DNA of 64,000 nucleotides from Burkholderiales bacterium (GTDB lineage: Bacteria; Pseudomonadota; Gammaproteobacteria; Burkholderiales; Nitrosomonadaceae), in assembly GCA_024235735.1 (NCBI GenBank), contig JACKLU010000001.1:310001-374000 (forward strand), in the 5' to 3' direction. The notes under the pieces were generated by a model. The model saw nothing but the letters and a program-made list of their open reading frames with translations. It did no database searches and was not told the DNA's origin. Position 1 is the stretch's first letter; the number at the start of each line of letters is the position of its first letter. Positions 38,148-46,614 of the stretch are shown in pieces. A program made the translations under genes and the position numbers.

Positions 38148-39692
38148 TTACGCTTTCTGGAATATTTCGGCATAATTTTTCTCGATATAATCCACTTCAT
38201 CAGCCGAAAGAGCGGAGAATTCCTTTTCTTTTGCGCGTTTTGATAGATGCCCGTTATTTTGTTTCAAAAAGTTAAACAGCAGATCAATCATAGAATCCGG
38301 CATCTCAATCAAAGATTCTACGCGCGTTTTAAAAAGATCGTAGCGTTTAAGAAAATCTGCTTCCCGCGGCAAATCAAAATCAATTGTTTTTTCAACGCAG
38401 GCATAGAGAAATTCTACATGCGGCGTGGCATCGAAATAACGGTAAAAATCGCCTGTATCGTTCAGAACATGAACATTCATCTTTTTCGTAGGCTCCCATT
38501 CAATGAAGGGCAGCAATCGTTTTGAATAGCTTTCCAGCACTAAGCGATAATCATCAATTCGCTCTAAAATGCTTGCCGACACTGGAAAAACGACTCCCGC
38601 CGGATTAAAGCCGCGTTGCGCCAGAACATGATGAATTAAGTACCGGTGAATCCGTCCATTGCCATCTTCGAATGGATGAATGTAAACAAAACCGAAAGCT
38701 AGAATGGCTGCGGCCAAAACAGCATCCAACTCCCCTGCATAATGACGATCAAAATCAATCATGCCCAGCACGAGATCAGACAGGTCTTCTGGCCGGGCAC
38801 TGATATGCTCCGGCAGAGGCAAGCGCGTTCCGAACTCATGCTCACCAACAAATCCACCTTCCGTTCTAAGGCCCATTGCAATAAAGCGGCTATCACCAAT
38901 GACTATACGCTGAAGACGCAGCAATTCGTCCAGATCAAGAGGCCTTCGCCCTGCTTCGCCTATAGCTCTCCCCCATCTTTGGATTCGATTTTGTGGCGGC
39001 GCTTCCCCTTCAATCGCATAGCTGGATTTAGAATCCTTGAGCAGCAGGAAAGCCGCAGTGCGTGCCAGGATATCGGCAGAAATTTTGCCTACGGCTTCCT
39101 TTGCTCGCCCAGCAAGATTGCGGACTACGTACTGCTTTATTGTTTCCGTACGAAAAACCAGCGGGCAAAAATTCCGCGTACCCGGCAAATTATTACGCAC
39201 CCTGTGCCGTGTAGATGTAATGCCGTGAATCGCCCATTGTTGTTCAACATCGACAATATCAGCGTAAGAGCCGGTTCTAGCATCCGGCAAATTCAGCTTC
39301 CGCTCCAGCAGCCATTCATACAGAAACCAGAGGCGGCGAGCATAACTGCTTGTTGGCTTGGCTTTGACGATATGTTCGATTTCAGTGGGAGCAATGGTCT
39401 GAAAAAGCCGTTTCAAAACAGCCAAGTCGAGACCTTCATATTTCAGGGCAAAAACAAGATGTCCTTCAAGGGAAGCCTCAGGCATGTGGCGAGGTGTATA
39501 AATATGCCAGTCATCTTCTTCATAAACTTTATGACGCGTACCTATGGCTGACAATTTGCGCGGCAAAGGCACAGCCAAATCGTAGGCGTTGATCAGCGCA
39601 GAATATCCGGCAAGGATTGCCTTTTCAGGCAAGCGTCTTTCCTGAAAAATAGTCACTTCTTCTGAAAACTGATTATTTTTTATGTTTCCCAT
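38148..39692 (-). CDS. Second Fic family protein, 514 residues
   Basis: The Fic motif 'HPFEDGNGR' is complete near residue 340 and an inhibitory 'SYAIEG' motif (S-xxx-E-G) lies about 110 residues before it, as in self-inhibited Fic enzymes. The N-terminal ~200 residues are a separate helical domain with 'ALKYEGLDLAVLKRLF', unlike that of Fic1. The C-terminal 120 residues are helical. The ATG at 39690-39692 is chosen; a TTG three codons earlier is possible. The start lies inside a repeated operator-like block (39642-39806). Two unrelated Fic enzymes side by side, facing each other's ends, is unusual. Function could be toxin, regulator or defence. Confidence 0.85.
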   Translation of the reverse strand: MGNIKNNQFSEEVTIFQERRLPEKAILAGYSALINAYDLAVPLPRKLSAIGTRHKVYEEDDWHIYTPRHMPEASLEGHLVFALKYEGLDLAVLKRLFQTIAPTEIEHIVKAKPTSSYARRLWFLYEWLLERKLNLPDARTGSYADIVDVEQQWAIHGITSTRHRVRNNLPGTRNFCPLVFRTETIKQYVVRNLAGRAKEAVGKISADILARTAAFLLLKDSKSSYAIEGEAPPQNRIQRWGRAIGEAGRRPLDLDELLRLQRIVIGDSRFIAMGLRTEGGFVGEHEFGTRLPLPEHISARPEDLSDLVLGMIDFDRHYAGELDAVLAAAILAFGFVYIHPFEDGNGRIHRYLIHHVLAQRGFNPAGVVFPVSASILERIDDYRLVLESYSKRLLPFIEWEPTKKMNVHVLNDTGDFYRYFDATPHVEFLYACVEKTIDFDLPREADFLKRYDLFKTRVESLIEMPDSMIDLLFNFLKQNNGHLSKRAKEKEFSALSADEVDYIEKNYAEIFQKA

Positions 39693-39806
39693 GAAAAACA
39701 ATTACCCTGCGCTATTTTTAGCCTATTACAGACAACAATATCATGAAAAATAGTTACAATCCATGAAATATAATTTATTTATTCAGTTTTCATGAAAGTT
39801 GATTAC
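39642..39806. promoter_or_regulatory. Repeated CATGAAAAATARTTAC boxes at fic2 start
   Basis: Six related ~16-base boxes start at 39642, 39662, 39690, 39742, 39762 and 39791. They form two triplets with the same inner spacing (20 and 28-29 bases) shifted by 100 bases, so a ~64-base block was duplicated. Similar boxes lie at 36682 and 36710, upstream of fic1. The array covers the fic2 start and the end of the next gene, suggesting autoregulation and joint control of both fic genes. Confidence 0.5.
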
Positions 39807-40316
39807 TTTTGAAGTGACAATCCGGAAAGCATCCCTCAGTTTTTCACTAAGTTTGATAAAAAGATGACGTTCCACTTCATGGATATCCTCATGGCATTGA
39901 CTGTGAACGGGAAAGATTTTTTTGATGCAGCCCTCATAATACTCGGGATTTTCTGTTTTGCATTGTCTGCAATCCGGCACATGCGGGAATTCACCATTTT
40001 TGACCAGCCTATAAATATCCTCAGAATCTTCGGGCAGGATTTGACCAATGCATAGCCGCAAATAGCACTGATGGTGTTTTTCGATCCTGGAAGAAACAGC
40101 GGCATCTTCATGATTGAAGCACCGATTACAGGCTAGGCATTTCTTCCCACGATTCATCACGTCGTCATGAAAAACTTTGTTCCTGAGCGCACCCTCTGCA
40201 AATAATTTCCAAGCCGTTTCGTGATCTTTAAAGATAGGCAACACATGCCGCTTGCGCACCTTGGGCACAAGAGACAATGGAATATGCTTTTTCTTCTTAA
40301 AAACCGATTTTTTCAT
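39783..40316 (-). CDS. HNH-like zinc-binding protein
   Basis: 177 residues with a basic N-terminus (six Lys in the first ten). Cys and His occur in clusters: Cys60, Cys63, Cys66, His81-His82, Cys84, Cys89, Cys116, Cys119, then 'HSQCHEDIH' at 138-146. The HH pair and the terminal C-H-x-x-I-H pattern resemble HNH endonucleases with extra zinc sites. The gene follows the relaxase by 15 bases and probably shares its message. Nuclease activity is inferred; no close relative comes to mind. Confidence 0.5.
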   Translation of the reverse strand: MKKSVFKKKKHIPLSLVPKVRKRHVLPIFKDHETAWKLFAEGALRNKVFHDDVMNRGKKCLACNRCFNHEDAAVSSRIEKHHQCYLRLCIGQILPEDSEDIYRLVKNGEFPHVPDCRQCKTENPEYYEGCIKKIFPVHSQCHEDIHEVERHLFIKLSEKLRDAFRIVTSKVINFHEN

Positions 40317-40331
40317 GTTCCGCCATGTGTT

Positions 40332-41642
40332 TCAGATTTCCGGGTCATGATCCGTTGAGTCTCTGTTTTTGATGGTCTGGCGCATGCGGTGTTTTTCCTG
40401 TTCCCAGAGTTTGCGGATTTCATTTTGATGGCCGAGTTTTTGATATTGCTTGTCCATGCCTTTAAACAGTTCTGCACGTTCTCCGGTCTGTTTTTGGCGT
40501 AATTGCTTGAACTGAGATTGCAGCTTTCTTCGCTCAGCCAATTGTTCGGTGATCAGTGTTTCTTTTTCATTACGATCACGCGCCCGGCATTTCAGAGTTT
40601 CCGCTTCATTTTTGGCGCGGGTTCTTTGGTGCGTACCAGTCAGCCTGTCCCAGATTCCCTTAAAGCCCTTTCGTAATCTGGCTGCACGCTGAAATTCTTC
40701 AGCCTGCCAGCGTTTTTCATGAGCGGCCTTCTGATCACTACGAGCATCACGGTGGCGTTGCGTCAATGTTTGCCGCGTATGGACAAGCGGTGTCATTTCC
40801 CGCTTGTGTTTGGAATTCAGCTCATCGCTATAACCTTTGAACTGCTTGGTTAACCGACCCGATATCGTTTGTTTGGCTTCCGCCACGGAAGGCAAAAGTT
40901 CGGTCTTTCCCAGTTTTCTGGAAAGATCAGGTTTCTTGACGCCGATCTGACGAACCAAGGAATACACTTCGCCGTAAGTATTGACCGCGACATAACCGCG
41001 TTTATCGCCTCTAGCCAGATAATACCCTCGATCCTGCAAAGCATGTTCGAATGCTTTTCGGCTGTCGGATATGGCCCAGCTTTCTTGCAAAGCGGCCTTT
41101 ATCACTTTTGGATTCTGGCCAGTGCGCAAGGCTTGCTGCCATTCCGCCCTTGTATAATTGAGTGGGCTCTTCAGGTTTTTATCAATAAGCCCCTTGGGCA
41201 TTTCCCACTTGTTTTCTAGGTAAAGCTGTCTGGAAACATCCATCAGCTTGTTTTTATAGTGGGACATGCGAACCGCTTTCATCTCGTCGGTCTTGATACG
41301 CGACCAAACACAGTGAGCATGCCGCCTTCCTTCCTTTTCATGAAAAACGACGACACGCGGTTGATTTTCAAGTCCTAGCTTGCTTTCTATCCGATCCAGA
41401 GCGTTTTCAAATTTATCGACTGATACATCTTCATTTTCCGGCGGATTCAGGCTCACTGAAAACAGGAACTTGCTACACCGTGTTCCCCGGCTCATGGCAT
41501 AGGCTTCGTGCAAAGCGCCATCCAGATCGTCGACCATAAAGCCGCGCACTTCATGAACGTCCACATGCTCATTTTCTTCCGTTTTGAGCAAATGGGCGGC
41601 CAATTGCCCTGAACCGCCGCGCTGTGATGCTTTTAAGATCAT
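40332..41642 (-). CDS. Relaxase / mobilization nuclease
   Basis: 436 residues. The N-terminal 200 residues carry the relaxase pattern: 'KFLFSVSLNPP' and 'HEKEGRRHAHCVW' at 101-113 with His108 and His110 as metal ligands. The catalytic Tyr is probably one of those in the first 60 or around 'SHYKNKL'. Residues 230-436 are highly charged and helical. It should nick the transfer origin and lead the strand into the recipient. The ATG follows the MobC-like gene by one base. Typical for mobilizable elements with MOBP-like relaxases. Confidence 0.88.
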   Translation of the reverse strand: MILKASQRGGSGQLAAHLLKTEENEHVDVHEVRGFMVDDLDGALHEAYAMSRGTRCSKFLFSVSLNPPENEDVSVDKFENALDRIESKLGLENQPRVVVFHEKEGRRHAHCVWSRIKTDEMKAVRMSHYKNKLMDVSRQLYLENKWEMPKGLIDKNLKSPLNYTRAEWQQALRTGQNPKVIKAALQESWAISDSRKAFEHALQDRGYYLARGDKRGYVAVNTYGEVYSLVRQIGVKKPDLSRKLGKTELLPSVAEAKQTISGRLTKQFKGYSDELNSKHKREMTPLVHTRQTLTQRHRDARSDQKAAHEKRWQAEEFQRAARLRKGFKGIWDRLTGTHQRTRAKNEAETLKCRARDRNEKETLITEQLAERRKLQSQFKQLRQKQTGERAELFKGMDKQYQKLGHQNEIRKLWEQEKHRMRQTIKNRDSTDHDPEI

Positions 41643-41643
41643 G

Positions 41644-42033
41644 TTACCGGGCTTTCAAACCAAGTGCCTGTATCAGTTGCCTTCTCATCCAAAGAACAGC
41701 CTGATAGGCTTCATGAAGTTGTTTTTCTGTATCGGGATTGACTGGCAAAGAACCAGTATTGGCTGCTTTTGCCAGTTGATTGATATTGTTCGGAATACGG
41801 GATTGTCCCAGCATTCCTAAAAGTTGGGAAAGGGCTTGCTCATCCTTGACCGGAAAACGCCCTTTTGTCCTGCGAATTACACTATTTTCGTTAAAAATAC
41901 AGGATCGGATATATTCACCCAGGGACGTTCCTTGAGCCATATATTCCAACTGTTGCCGTTCTTCTTTGGTAAAACGGATAGAAAACGGAGACAGGGGCTT
42001 GGCTCCGTTAAATTCGTCCTTACAGCTTGCCAT
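41644..42033 (-). CDS. MobC-like relaxosome accessory protein
   Basis: 129 residues. Residues 14-50 resemble a ribbon-helix-helix: 'PFSIRFTKEERQQLEYMAQG' then 'LGEYIRSCIF'. The segment 'RIPNNINQLAKAAN' (about 79-92) is the conserved MobC 'NNxNQ' stretch. MobC proteins bind near the transfer origin and assist the relaxase. It overlaps almost exactly with the relaxase start (one-base gap), so the two form an operon. A perfect palindrome lies just upstream. Confidence 0.8.
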   Translation of the reverse strand: MASCKDEFNGAKPLSPFSIRFTKEERQQLEYMAQGTSLGEYIRSCIFNENSVIRRTKGRFPVKDEQALSQLLGMLGQSRIPNNINQLAKAANTGSLPVNPDTEKQLHEAYQAVLWMRRQLIQALGLKAR

Positions 42034-42067
42034 TTTTCACACCATCTAAAAAATGACTGACTACAAA

Positions 42068-42094
42068 TTGGAATAAAAATCATATTTATTCCAA
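42068..42094. promoter_or_regulatory. Palindrome upstream of mobC, candidate oriT or operator
   Basis: TTGGAATAAA (42068-42077) and TTTATTCCAA (42085-42094) are perfect inverse copies around seven bases. The place, 35 bases before the MobC-like start codon and close to the right end of the element, suits a transfer origin or the binding site of the ribbon-helix-helix protein. Confidence 0.5.
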
Positions 42095-42098
42095 CAGG

Positions 42099-42380
42099 TT
42101 AAGTTGCTAATTTTTGTTCAGTCAGTCCGATTGCCGAAAAAAGCAGGACAAACGGGTTGCGCCCTCCCGCAACCATCTTATCCTGCTTAGATAGGACAAG
42201 CGTGTTGCAAGCCCCCGCAACCAGCTTATCCTTGCTGAGATTCGCCGTTTCATGCGGCTTTTCAGCAAATTCAGCTTTACGGGATGAACGTGCATTTAGG
42301 TTAACCATCTCGTTCTTATCTGACAAATCTTCTCTTGAGGAAATTTCCTCAGCTGTTGATACCGATTTTAAATTGACCAT
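42099..42380 (-). pseudogene. Remnant of a second serine-recombinase C-terminus
   Basis: The minus-strand frame (93 codons) reads like the tail of the element's recombinase: 'SSREDLSDKNEMV' against 'SSEEKMSDKNDTV', then 'SKDKLVAGA' against 'RQDKLVAGV'. The DNA matches as well ('TTTACGGGAT', 'TCGTTCTT', 'TCTTCTCTT'). It contains two attachment-like repeats 50 bases apart. This looks like the left end of another, now decayed, related element inserted in tandem at the same tRNA site. Confidence 0.65.
42212..42231. other. Right attachment site
   Basis: Exact 20-base copy of 30704-30723. A third, degenerate copy (CCCGCAACCATCTTATCCTG) begins near 42166. The pair of copies here suggests repeated integration events. 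Confidence 0.8.
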
Positions 42381-42502
42381 CCATTACGATTGAAATTTGA
42401 CCAGGGGAAAACAGAGCGCAGGATACTACGCATCTGTGGATAAGTCGACCAGACTCGGTTGGTATTTTGCCTCCTGTTGATGTTTTGGTTTGTTGTAATT
42501 GA

Positions 42503-42848
42503 CTACAAATTAACCAGATTTTCTTCTGGTGAGTATTTTTCTTTTTCCCGCTGCTGTATTCTGATTTTTGCATTGGCTGTGTTTTTTTTATAACGGAAAG
42601 ACTCGTTGCCGGTTTCGATGATGTAGCAGTGGTGTGTGAGTCGATCCAGCACCAGCAGTGCAGTAGTCATTTTGGCATCGATAAATACGTTGCTCCATTC
42701 TACGAATGCGAGGTTGGTTGTAATGATCAAGTTGGTACGTTCATACAACCTGGAGAGCAGATGAAACAGTAGCGCACCTCCGGCTTTTGTGAGAATGGCA
42801 TATAGCCCAGTTCGTCGAGTATGAACGGTTTTGCCAAGAAGAGAGAAG
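42503..42848 (-). pseudogene. istB: IS21 helper gene istB, broken
   Basis: The C-terminal part of an IstB ATPase is readable on the minus strand: 'LDELGYMPFSQ' near 42830-42800, then, in another frame, 'GGALLFHLLSRLYERT' and 'NLAFVEWSNVFIDAKMTTALL'. The two parts are separated by two extra bases near 42797, a frameshift. The upstream ATPase half and istA are absent. It is a dead IS21-family fragment. Confidence 0.8.
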
Positions 42849-42849
42849 C

Positions 42850-43262
42850 TTCAGCGGGGGTTGTCCGGCAATGAAATGGACGGCTGGGCAAGGTAGACAA
42901 TTGTCAGGTGGGTGTATTTGCCAGCTTGATTGACGCGCGCCTGTATTTGCCCAAACATTGGGTGAACGATACGGATCGTTGCGATAAGACGGCAATACCT
43001 GAGAAACACCAGCATTATCAAAGCAAGTGCGAGATCGCATTGTCGATGATCGAAACAGCCAAACAACGCAAAGTGCGTTTTGGTTATGTCGGTATTGATG
43101 GCGGTTATGGCAAAGATCCTGCCCTTCTGCGTGGCATAGACAGTTGGCTGCACATTTGTCGCGGATGTTCACTGTCGGCAGACGATTTATCGTGAAGACC
43201 CAATGCCGCATATTCCGGTTTGGAATGGTTGCAACAGGCAGCCGAAACTACGGCAGAGCGGC
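42850..43262 (+). pseudogene. IS701-type transposase fragment, broken
   Basis: The plus strand reads 'GRLGKVDNCQVGVFASLID', 'YLPKHWVNDTDRC' and 'RFGYVGIDGGYGKDPALLRG', an IS701-like DDE transposase core. A stop codon (TGA) precedes 'NGRLGK', and after 43140 the continuation ('FVADVHCRQTIYREDPMPH') is in another frame. Both ends are missing. The next 355 bases up to the flgM promoter show no gene. Confidence 0.75.
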
Positions 43263-43617
43263 GTATTAGATTGCGCGGCGGAGAGACTTTTACTGGTCAA
43301 GCACTTGAATTTTGGCGTACAATCTCCCAAATAGAATTGACATGGCTTGTCATAGCTGGTAGTAATAACTTTGATTATTATCTACTATGAAAAGGTCGTG
43401 TCATTCTTCGTAAAAGTAGCAGAGCTGTTTAAATCTGATAATCTTCATAACTAGAACAATCTTAATAAAACATTGAATAACAAGTGGATCTATTGAACAC
43501 CGGTCCATGATGTAATTTAAGCAATGCACTACAACATTTTTTAACTAAAACTCTTACTAGGAAAGATGAGTTATTTGGTTTGTCAACCCAGAATTGACAA
43601 CGCGATTCAATTTTAAC

Positions 43618-43645
43618 TAAAGTTTCTACGCGGGTTTGTCGATAT
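43618..43645 (+). promoter_or_regulatory. Sigma-28 (FliA) type promoter of flgM
   Basis: TAAAGTTT at 43618-43625 equals the FliA -35 consensus; GTCGATAT at 43638-43645 matches six of eight positions of the -10 (GCCGATAA). The spacer is 12 bases, against 11 usual in E. coli. The site is 35 bases before the flgM start. FlgM from its own late promoter is a known feedback design. Confidence 0.7.
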
Positions 43646-43680
43646 GGAAGTTAATTAGAATAAATCATAAGGAAATCAAA

Positions 43681-43998
43681 TTGAAAGTTAATAATTCAAT
43701 ACACACAATACCAAATCTTTCTGTAAACGAAAACAAAAAAAATGCTGAAGATGTTGTCTCAACACAGGCAGTTAATGAGAATACTGCAGGCAGCACAGTT
43801 CATATAAGTTCAAGCGCGACTAATTTCCAAGCGATTAATACTAGCGCAGAGATGGGCTCAGTCGTAGATATGGAGCGTGTGCAGGAAATTAAGCAAGCAA
43901 TAAGTGATGGTGTTTTTAAAGTAAACCCCGAAGTAGTCACGGATCGGCTGATTGAAGCAGCCAAAGAATTAATTTCAACAAAAGAAGGGCGCAGTTAA
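43681..43998 (+). CDS. flgM: Anti-sigma-28 factor FlgM
   Basis: 105 residues from a TTG start with AAGGA seven bases upstream. The first 55 residues are polar and probably disordered, and the last 40 ('VDMERVQEIKQAISDGVFKVNPEVVTDRL' region, given here in part) carry the FlgM helix pattern that binds sigma-28. FlgM holds FliA inactive until the hook is built, then is exported. The stop codon overlaps the flgN start by one base. A FliA-type promoter lies upstream. The usual neighbour flgA is not visible. Confidence 0.88.
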   Translation: MKVNNSIHTIPNLSVNENKKNAEDVVSTQAVNENTAGSTVHISSSATNFQAINTSAEMGSVVDMERVQEIKQAISDGVFKVNPEVVTDRLIEAAKELISTKEGRS

Positions 43999-44450
43999 TG
44001 CTTGATTGTCACGATTTCGATGAACTTGTTTCAATACTCGAAAATGAAAAGAAAACTACTCTAATATTTCTTGAAATTCTTCGTAAAGAGAGAGAAATAC
44101 TAACTCGAGGGCAAATAAATGATCTTGACCAGATCGTAGCGGATAAAACCAAAATACTCGATGAGCTGGAAACGATAAATGAACAACGTTCACAATATCT
44201 GTTGTCTCACGGTTATCATAAAAATAAAGCTGGTATGCAACAATGGTTGAATGAGCAGCCTTTCGTCTCAACACTACATGAATTATGGGATCAGCTAATA
44301 ACTCTGGCAAAACAAGCGAAACAAGAAAATCAAACAAACGGTAGAGCAATTTCGCTGCAACTTGAATATAACCAGCGCTTATATGTCGCTTTACATAGCG
44401 CAGCTGGCAATATATCGCTTTATGGATCGAAAGGACAGGCTGTGATTTAA
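43998..44450 (+). CDS. flgN: Flagellar export chaperone FlgN
   Basis: 150 residues, long helices throughout: 'ILRKEREILTRGQINDLDQI' (about 28-47) and 'LEYNQRLYVALHSA' (near 125-138). FlgN escorts hook-filament junction proteins FlgK and FlgL to the export machine. Family assignment rests on size, helix pattern and the overlap with flgM. The pair stands between transposon remnants on both sides, cut off from other flagellar genes. Confidence 0.82.
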   Translation: MLDCHDFDELVSILENEKKTTLIFLEILRKEREILTRGQINDLDQIVADKTKILDELETINEQRSQYLLSHGYHKNKAGMQQWLNEQPFVSTLHELWDQLITLAKQAKQENQTNGRAISLQLEYNQRLYVALHSAAGNISLYGSKGQAVI

Positions 44451-44597
44451 ACTGATTTGTCACTCTTCTTAACTCACCACGCATCAACAATTACACCCGA
44501 ATGTGTGGTTTCAATTGCTCCCATGTTTGTCCGACATCTATTTCATCCCCCCACTCCTCGCGGTGGAGCTATTGTCAAATGTGGTGTATGGAGAATC

Positions 44598-44806
44598 TGA
44601 ATCGGCCCGGTTTTTCCGGAGACTTTTTAGTTTGAGTCAGGCTGCATCAGCTGACTCCTCCAGTTGGCGATAATATGCCATTTCAAACTCAGCCGGCGGA
44701 ATATTTCCAATCGGCTCCAGTAACCGGCGATTGTTGAACCACTCAACCCATTCCAGGGTAGCAAATTCCACTTCACTCATGTTGCGCTGCCAATCAGCGT
44801 CGAAAG
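44598..44806 (-). pseudogene. IS3-family transposase C-terminal fragment
   Basis: On the minus strand, 'TLEWVEWFNNRRLLEPIGNI' and 'PPAEFEMAYYRQLEE' are the C-terminal end of an IS3 OrfB integrase, with the stop at 44637. A terminal repeat starting TGAATCGGCCCGG lies at 44598. The rest of the element is missing, cut by the IS200 end. Confidence 0.75.
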
Positions 44807-44811
44807 CTAAA

Positions 44812-45410
44812 TCACCTCCGGCAGAGCCGGAGGCTTATTGTTTGAGCCCCTCAAAGGGGCTGTTTGTTAGCCGCTAAAGCGGCATATCTAGATCCAGCTT
44901 CAAATGATCGTAACGTTCGTCTTCTTTTTCTTGCTCCCGGATATACGCTCTTACCATTTCCTCATCTAATCCGACAGTTGATACAAAATATCCACGCGCC
45001 CAAAAACTTTCCCCCGTGAAATTCCTTCTTCTACCAAATTGTCGCGCTATTGCTATCGCACTTTTGCCTTTTATGAAACCCACAACATGCGATACCGAAT
45101 ACTTCGGCGGTATACTTATACACATGTGTATGTGATCTTGCATTAAATGACCTTCCAGAATTTTGCTGTCCTTCTGGTTAGCAAGATCATGTAGTACTTC
45201 ACCTATATGCTTCCTCAGCTTGCCAAATATCAACTTCTTTCTACGCTTAGGTATAAATACCACATGATATTTACAATCCCAGCGTGTATGACTCAAACTT
45301 TGGTACTCCTTCATCTTTGACTCCTCGTCTCGTGGTTGGGACGAGAACGTTACTGCGATTGCCGTAACGGTCAAACCTTGCGGAGTCCCCCGGCAGAGCC
45401 GGGGGTTTAC
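44812..45410. mobile_element. IS200/IS605-type element
   Basis: About 600 bp with a single transposase gene on the minus strand. The ends are not inverted repeats but hairpins: CCTCCGG/CCGGAGG (44815-44833) and CCCCCGGC/GCCGGGGG (45387-45405), as the single-strand transposition of IS200 needs. Two more short hairpins (44846-44860 and 44869-44882) lie near the left end. It separates the IS3 scrap from the IS1595 scrap and probably landed in one of them. Confidence 0.8.
44874..45314 (-). CDS. tnpA: IS200 Y1 transposase TnpA
   Basis: 146 residues from the ATG at 45312-45314 with GAGGAG upstream; the frame is open to 45374 without a better start. The HUH pair is 'DHIHM' (about 60-64) and the catalytic Tyr lies in 'VRAYIREQ' near residue 127. 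Small Y1 transposases move the element as single-stranded DNA through the lagging strand. The gene looks intact and may be active. Confidence 0.9.
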   Translation of the reverse strand: MKEYQSLSHTRWDCKYHVVFIPKRRKKLIFGKLRKHIGEVLHDLANQKDSKILEGHLMQDHIHMCISIPPKYSVSHVVGFIKGKSAIAIARQFGRRRNFTGESFWARGYFVSTVGLDEEMVRAYIREQEKEDERYDHLKLDLDMPL

Positions 45411-46441
45411 CTATTGTTAATTAATTATTGAATTGATTGTCCAATGTGCATCGAGGTTCAGAAATAAAGGTGTACACAATGAAAACAATGGAATTCAAAG
45501 CTTGGATGAAATCAATAGAACGCATGAGCCGAAATCAGCGAGACAAACTTCGAAAAAGATTGGAAGGAAAAGCACATGCCGATGAAGTTATAGCAATGAT
45601 TGAAGGTGGTCAGGACGACAAGCCGGCTTGTCCCAAATGTAAAGGAACCGAGCTATATCGCTGGGGAAAAGTCAGTGGCTTACAGCATTATCGTTGCCGT
45701 CAATGCAATCGCACGTTTAATGCACTCACGGGCACGCCACAAGGACAAGTGGTTTGAATATGAGCAAGCGATGATTCGGGGCTTGAGCATTCGTAAATCA
45801 GCGGATAGCTGCGAAATAACCAAGAACACAAGCTTTAAGTGGCGGCATCGTTTTTTACAAATACCTGCGGCCCCTCAAACAGGCAAAATGAATGGCATAG
45901 TCGAAGCAGATGAAACCTATTTTCTTGAATCTTTTAAAGGGCAGCGGCGTTTACCAAGATCAGCGCGCAAGCGAGGTGGCAAGGCCGTAAAGAAAGGAAC
46001 ATCAAAAGAACAAGTGCCCGTATTAGTGGTGCGTGACCGTCATGGTGAAACTGCCGACTGTATACTGCGCGGCACAAGTACTCAACAAATCGAGCCAGCA
46101 CTTATCCCTCTGTTAAATAAGGATGTGATCTTATGCACTGATGGGATGCCTGCGTACAAACAGATTGCCCGGCAAGCCAACATTGTTCACCGTCCAGTTA
46201 ATATTGCTGCCGGTCAGCGCGTTATAAACAACATCTATCATATTCAGAACGTCAATGCTTATGACAGTCGGCTCAAGCAATGAATGAGAAAGTTTCATGG
46301 CGTGGCAACACGTTATCTTGGAAATTATCTCGGATGGCACAGAATGATTGATCGTCTCGGTCAGAATGTTACGCCAACGCTTTGTTTCCTGGCATCTCTT
46401 GGAAAAATAAGACAGTTTCAATAACTAACTGTGACATAGCC
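45411..46441 (+). pseudogene. IS1595-family transposase, frameshifted and with stop
   Basis: Starting at the ATG at 45479, the frame has a zinc-ribbon segment 'CPKCKGTELYRWG...CRQC' (about 45630-45705). After 'ALTGTP' near 45738 the frame is lost; the rest ('HKDKWFEYEQAMIRGLS', 'GIVEADETYFLESFKGQ', 'CTDGMPAYKQIA') reads in another frame. 'SRLKQ' is followed by TGA where the family has Trp, then 'MRKFHGVATRYLGNYLGWHR'. The right end reads GTGACATAGCC at 46431-46441; the left end is cut by IS200. The element is dead. Confidence 0.85.
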
Positions 46442-46614
46442 TTTAAAAACCAGATTCTCCACATAATCATACCGGCTGATTCAAGATTTAACCGAACTTC
46501 CGCTACATGAATTTCATTTGCACCCGCCGGTTAAAAATGAAATACTTTGATGGTTCATTGATTGAACCGCGTATATTATTGCGTCCGGATTTTTCATATC
46601 GAGAAAAAATCTGC

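Noticed and set aside
42741..43211. 156-codon minus-strand frame
   Set aside because: It is the antisense of the broken IS701 transposase, which is readable on the plus strand.
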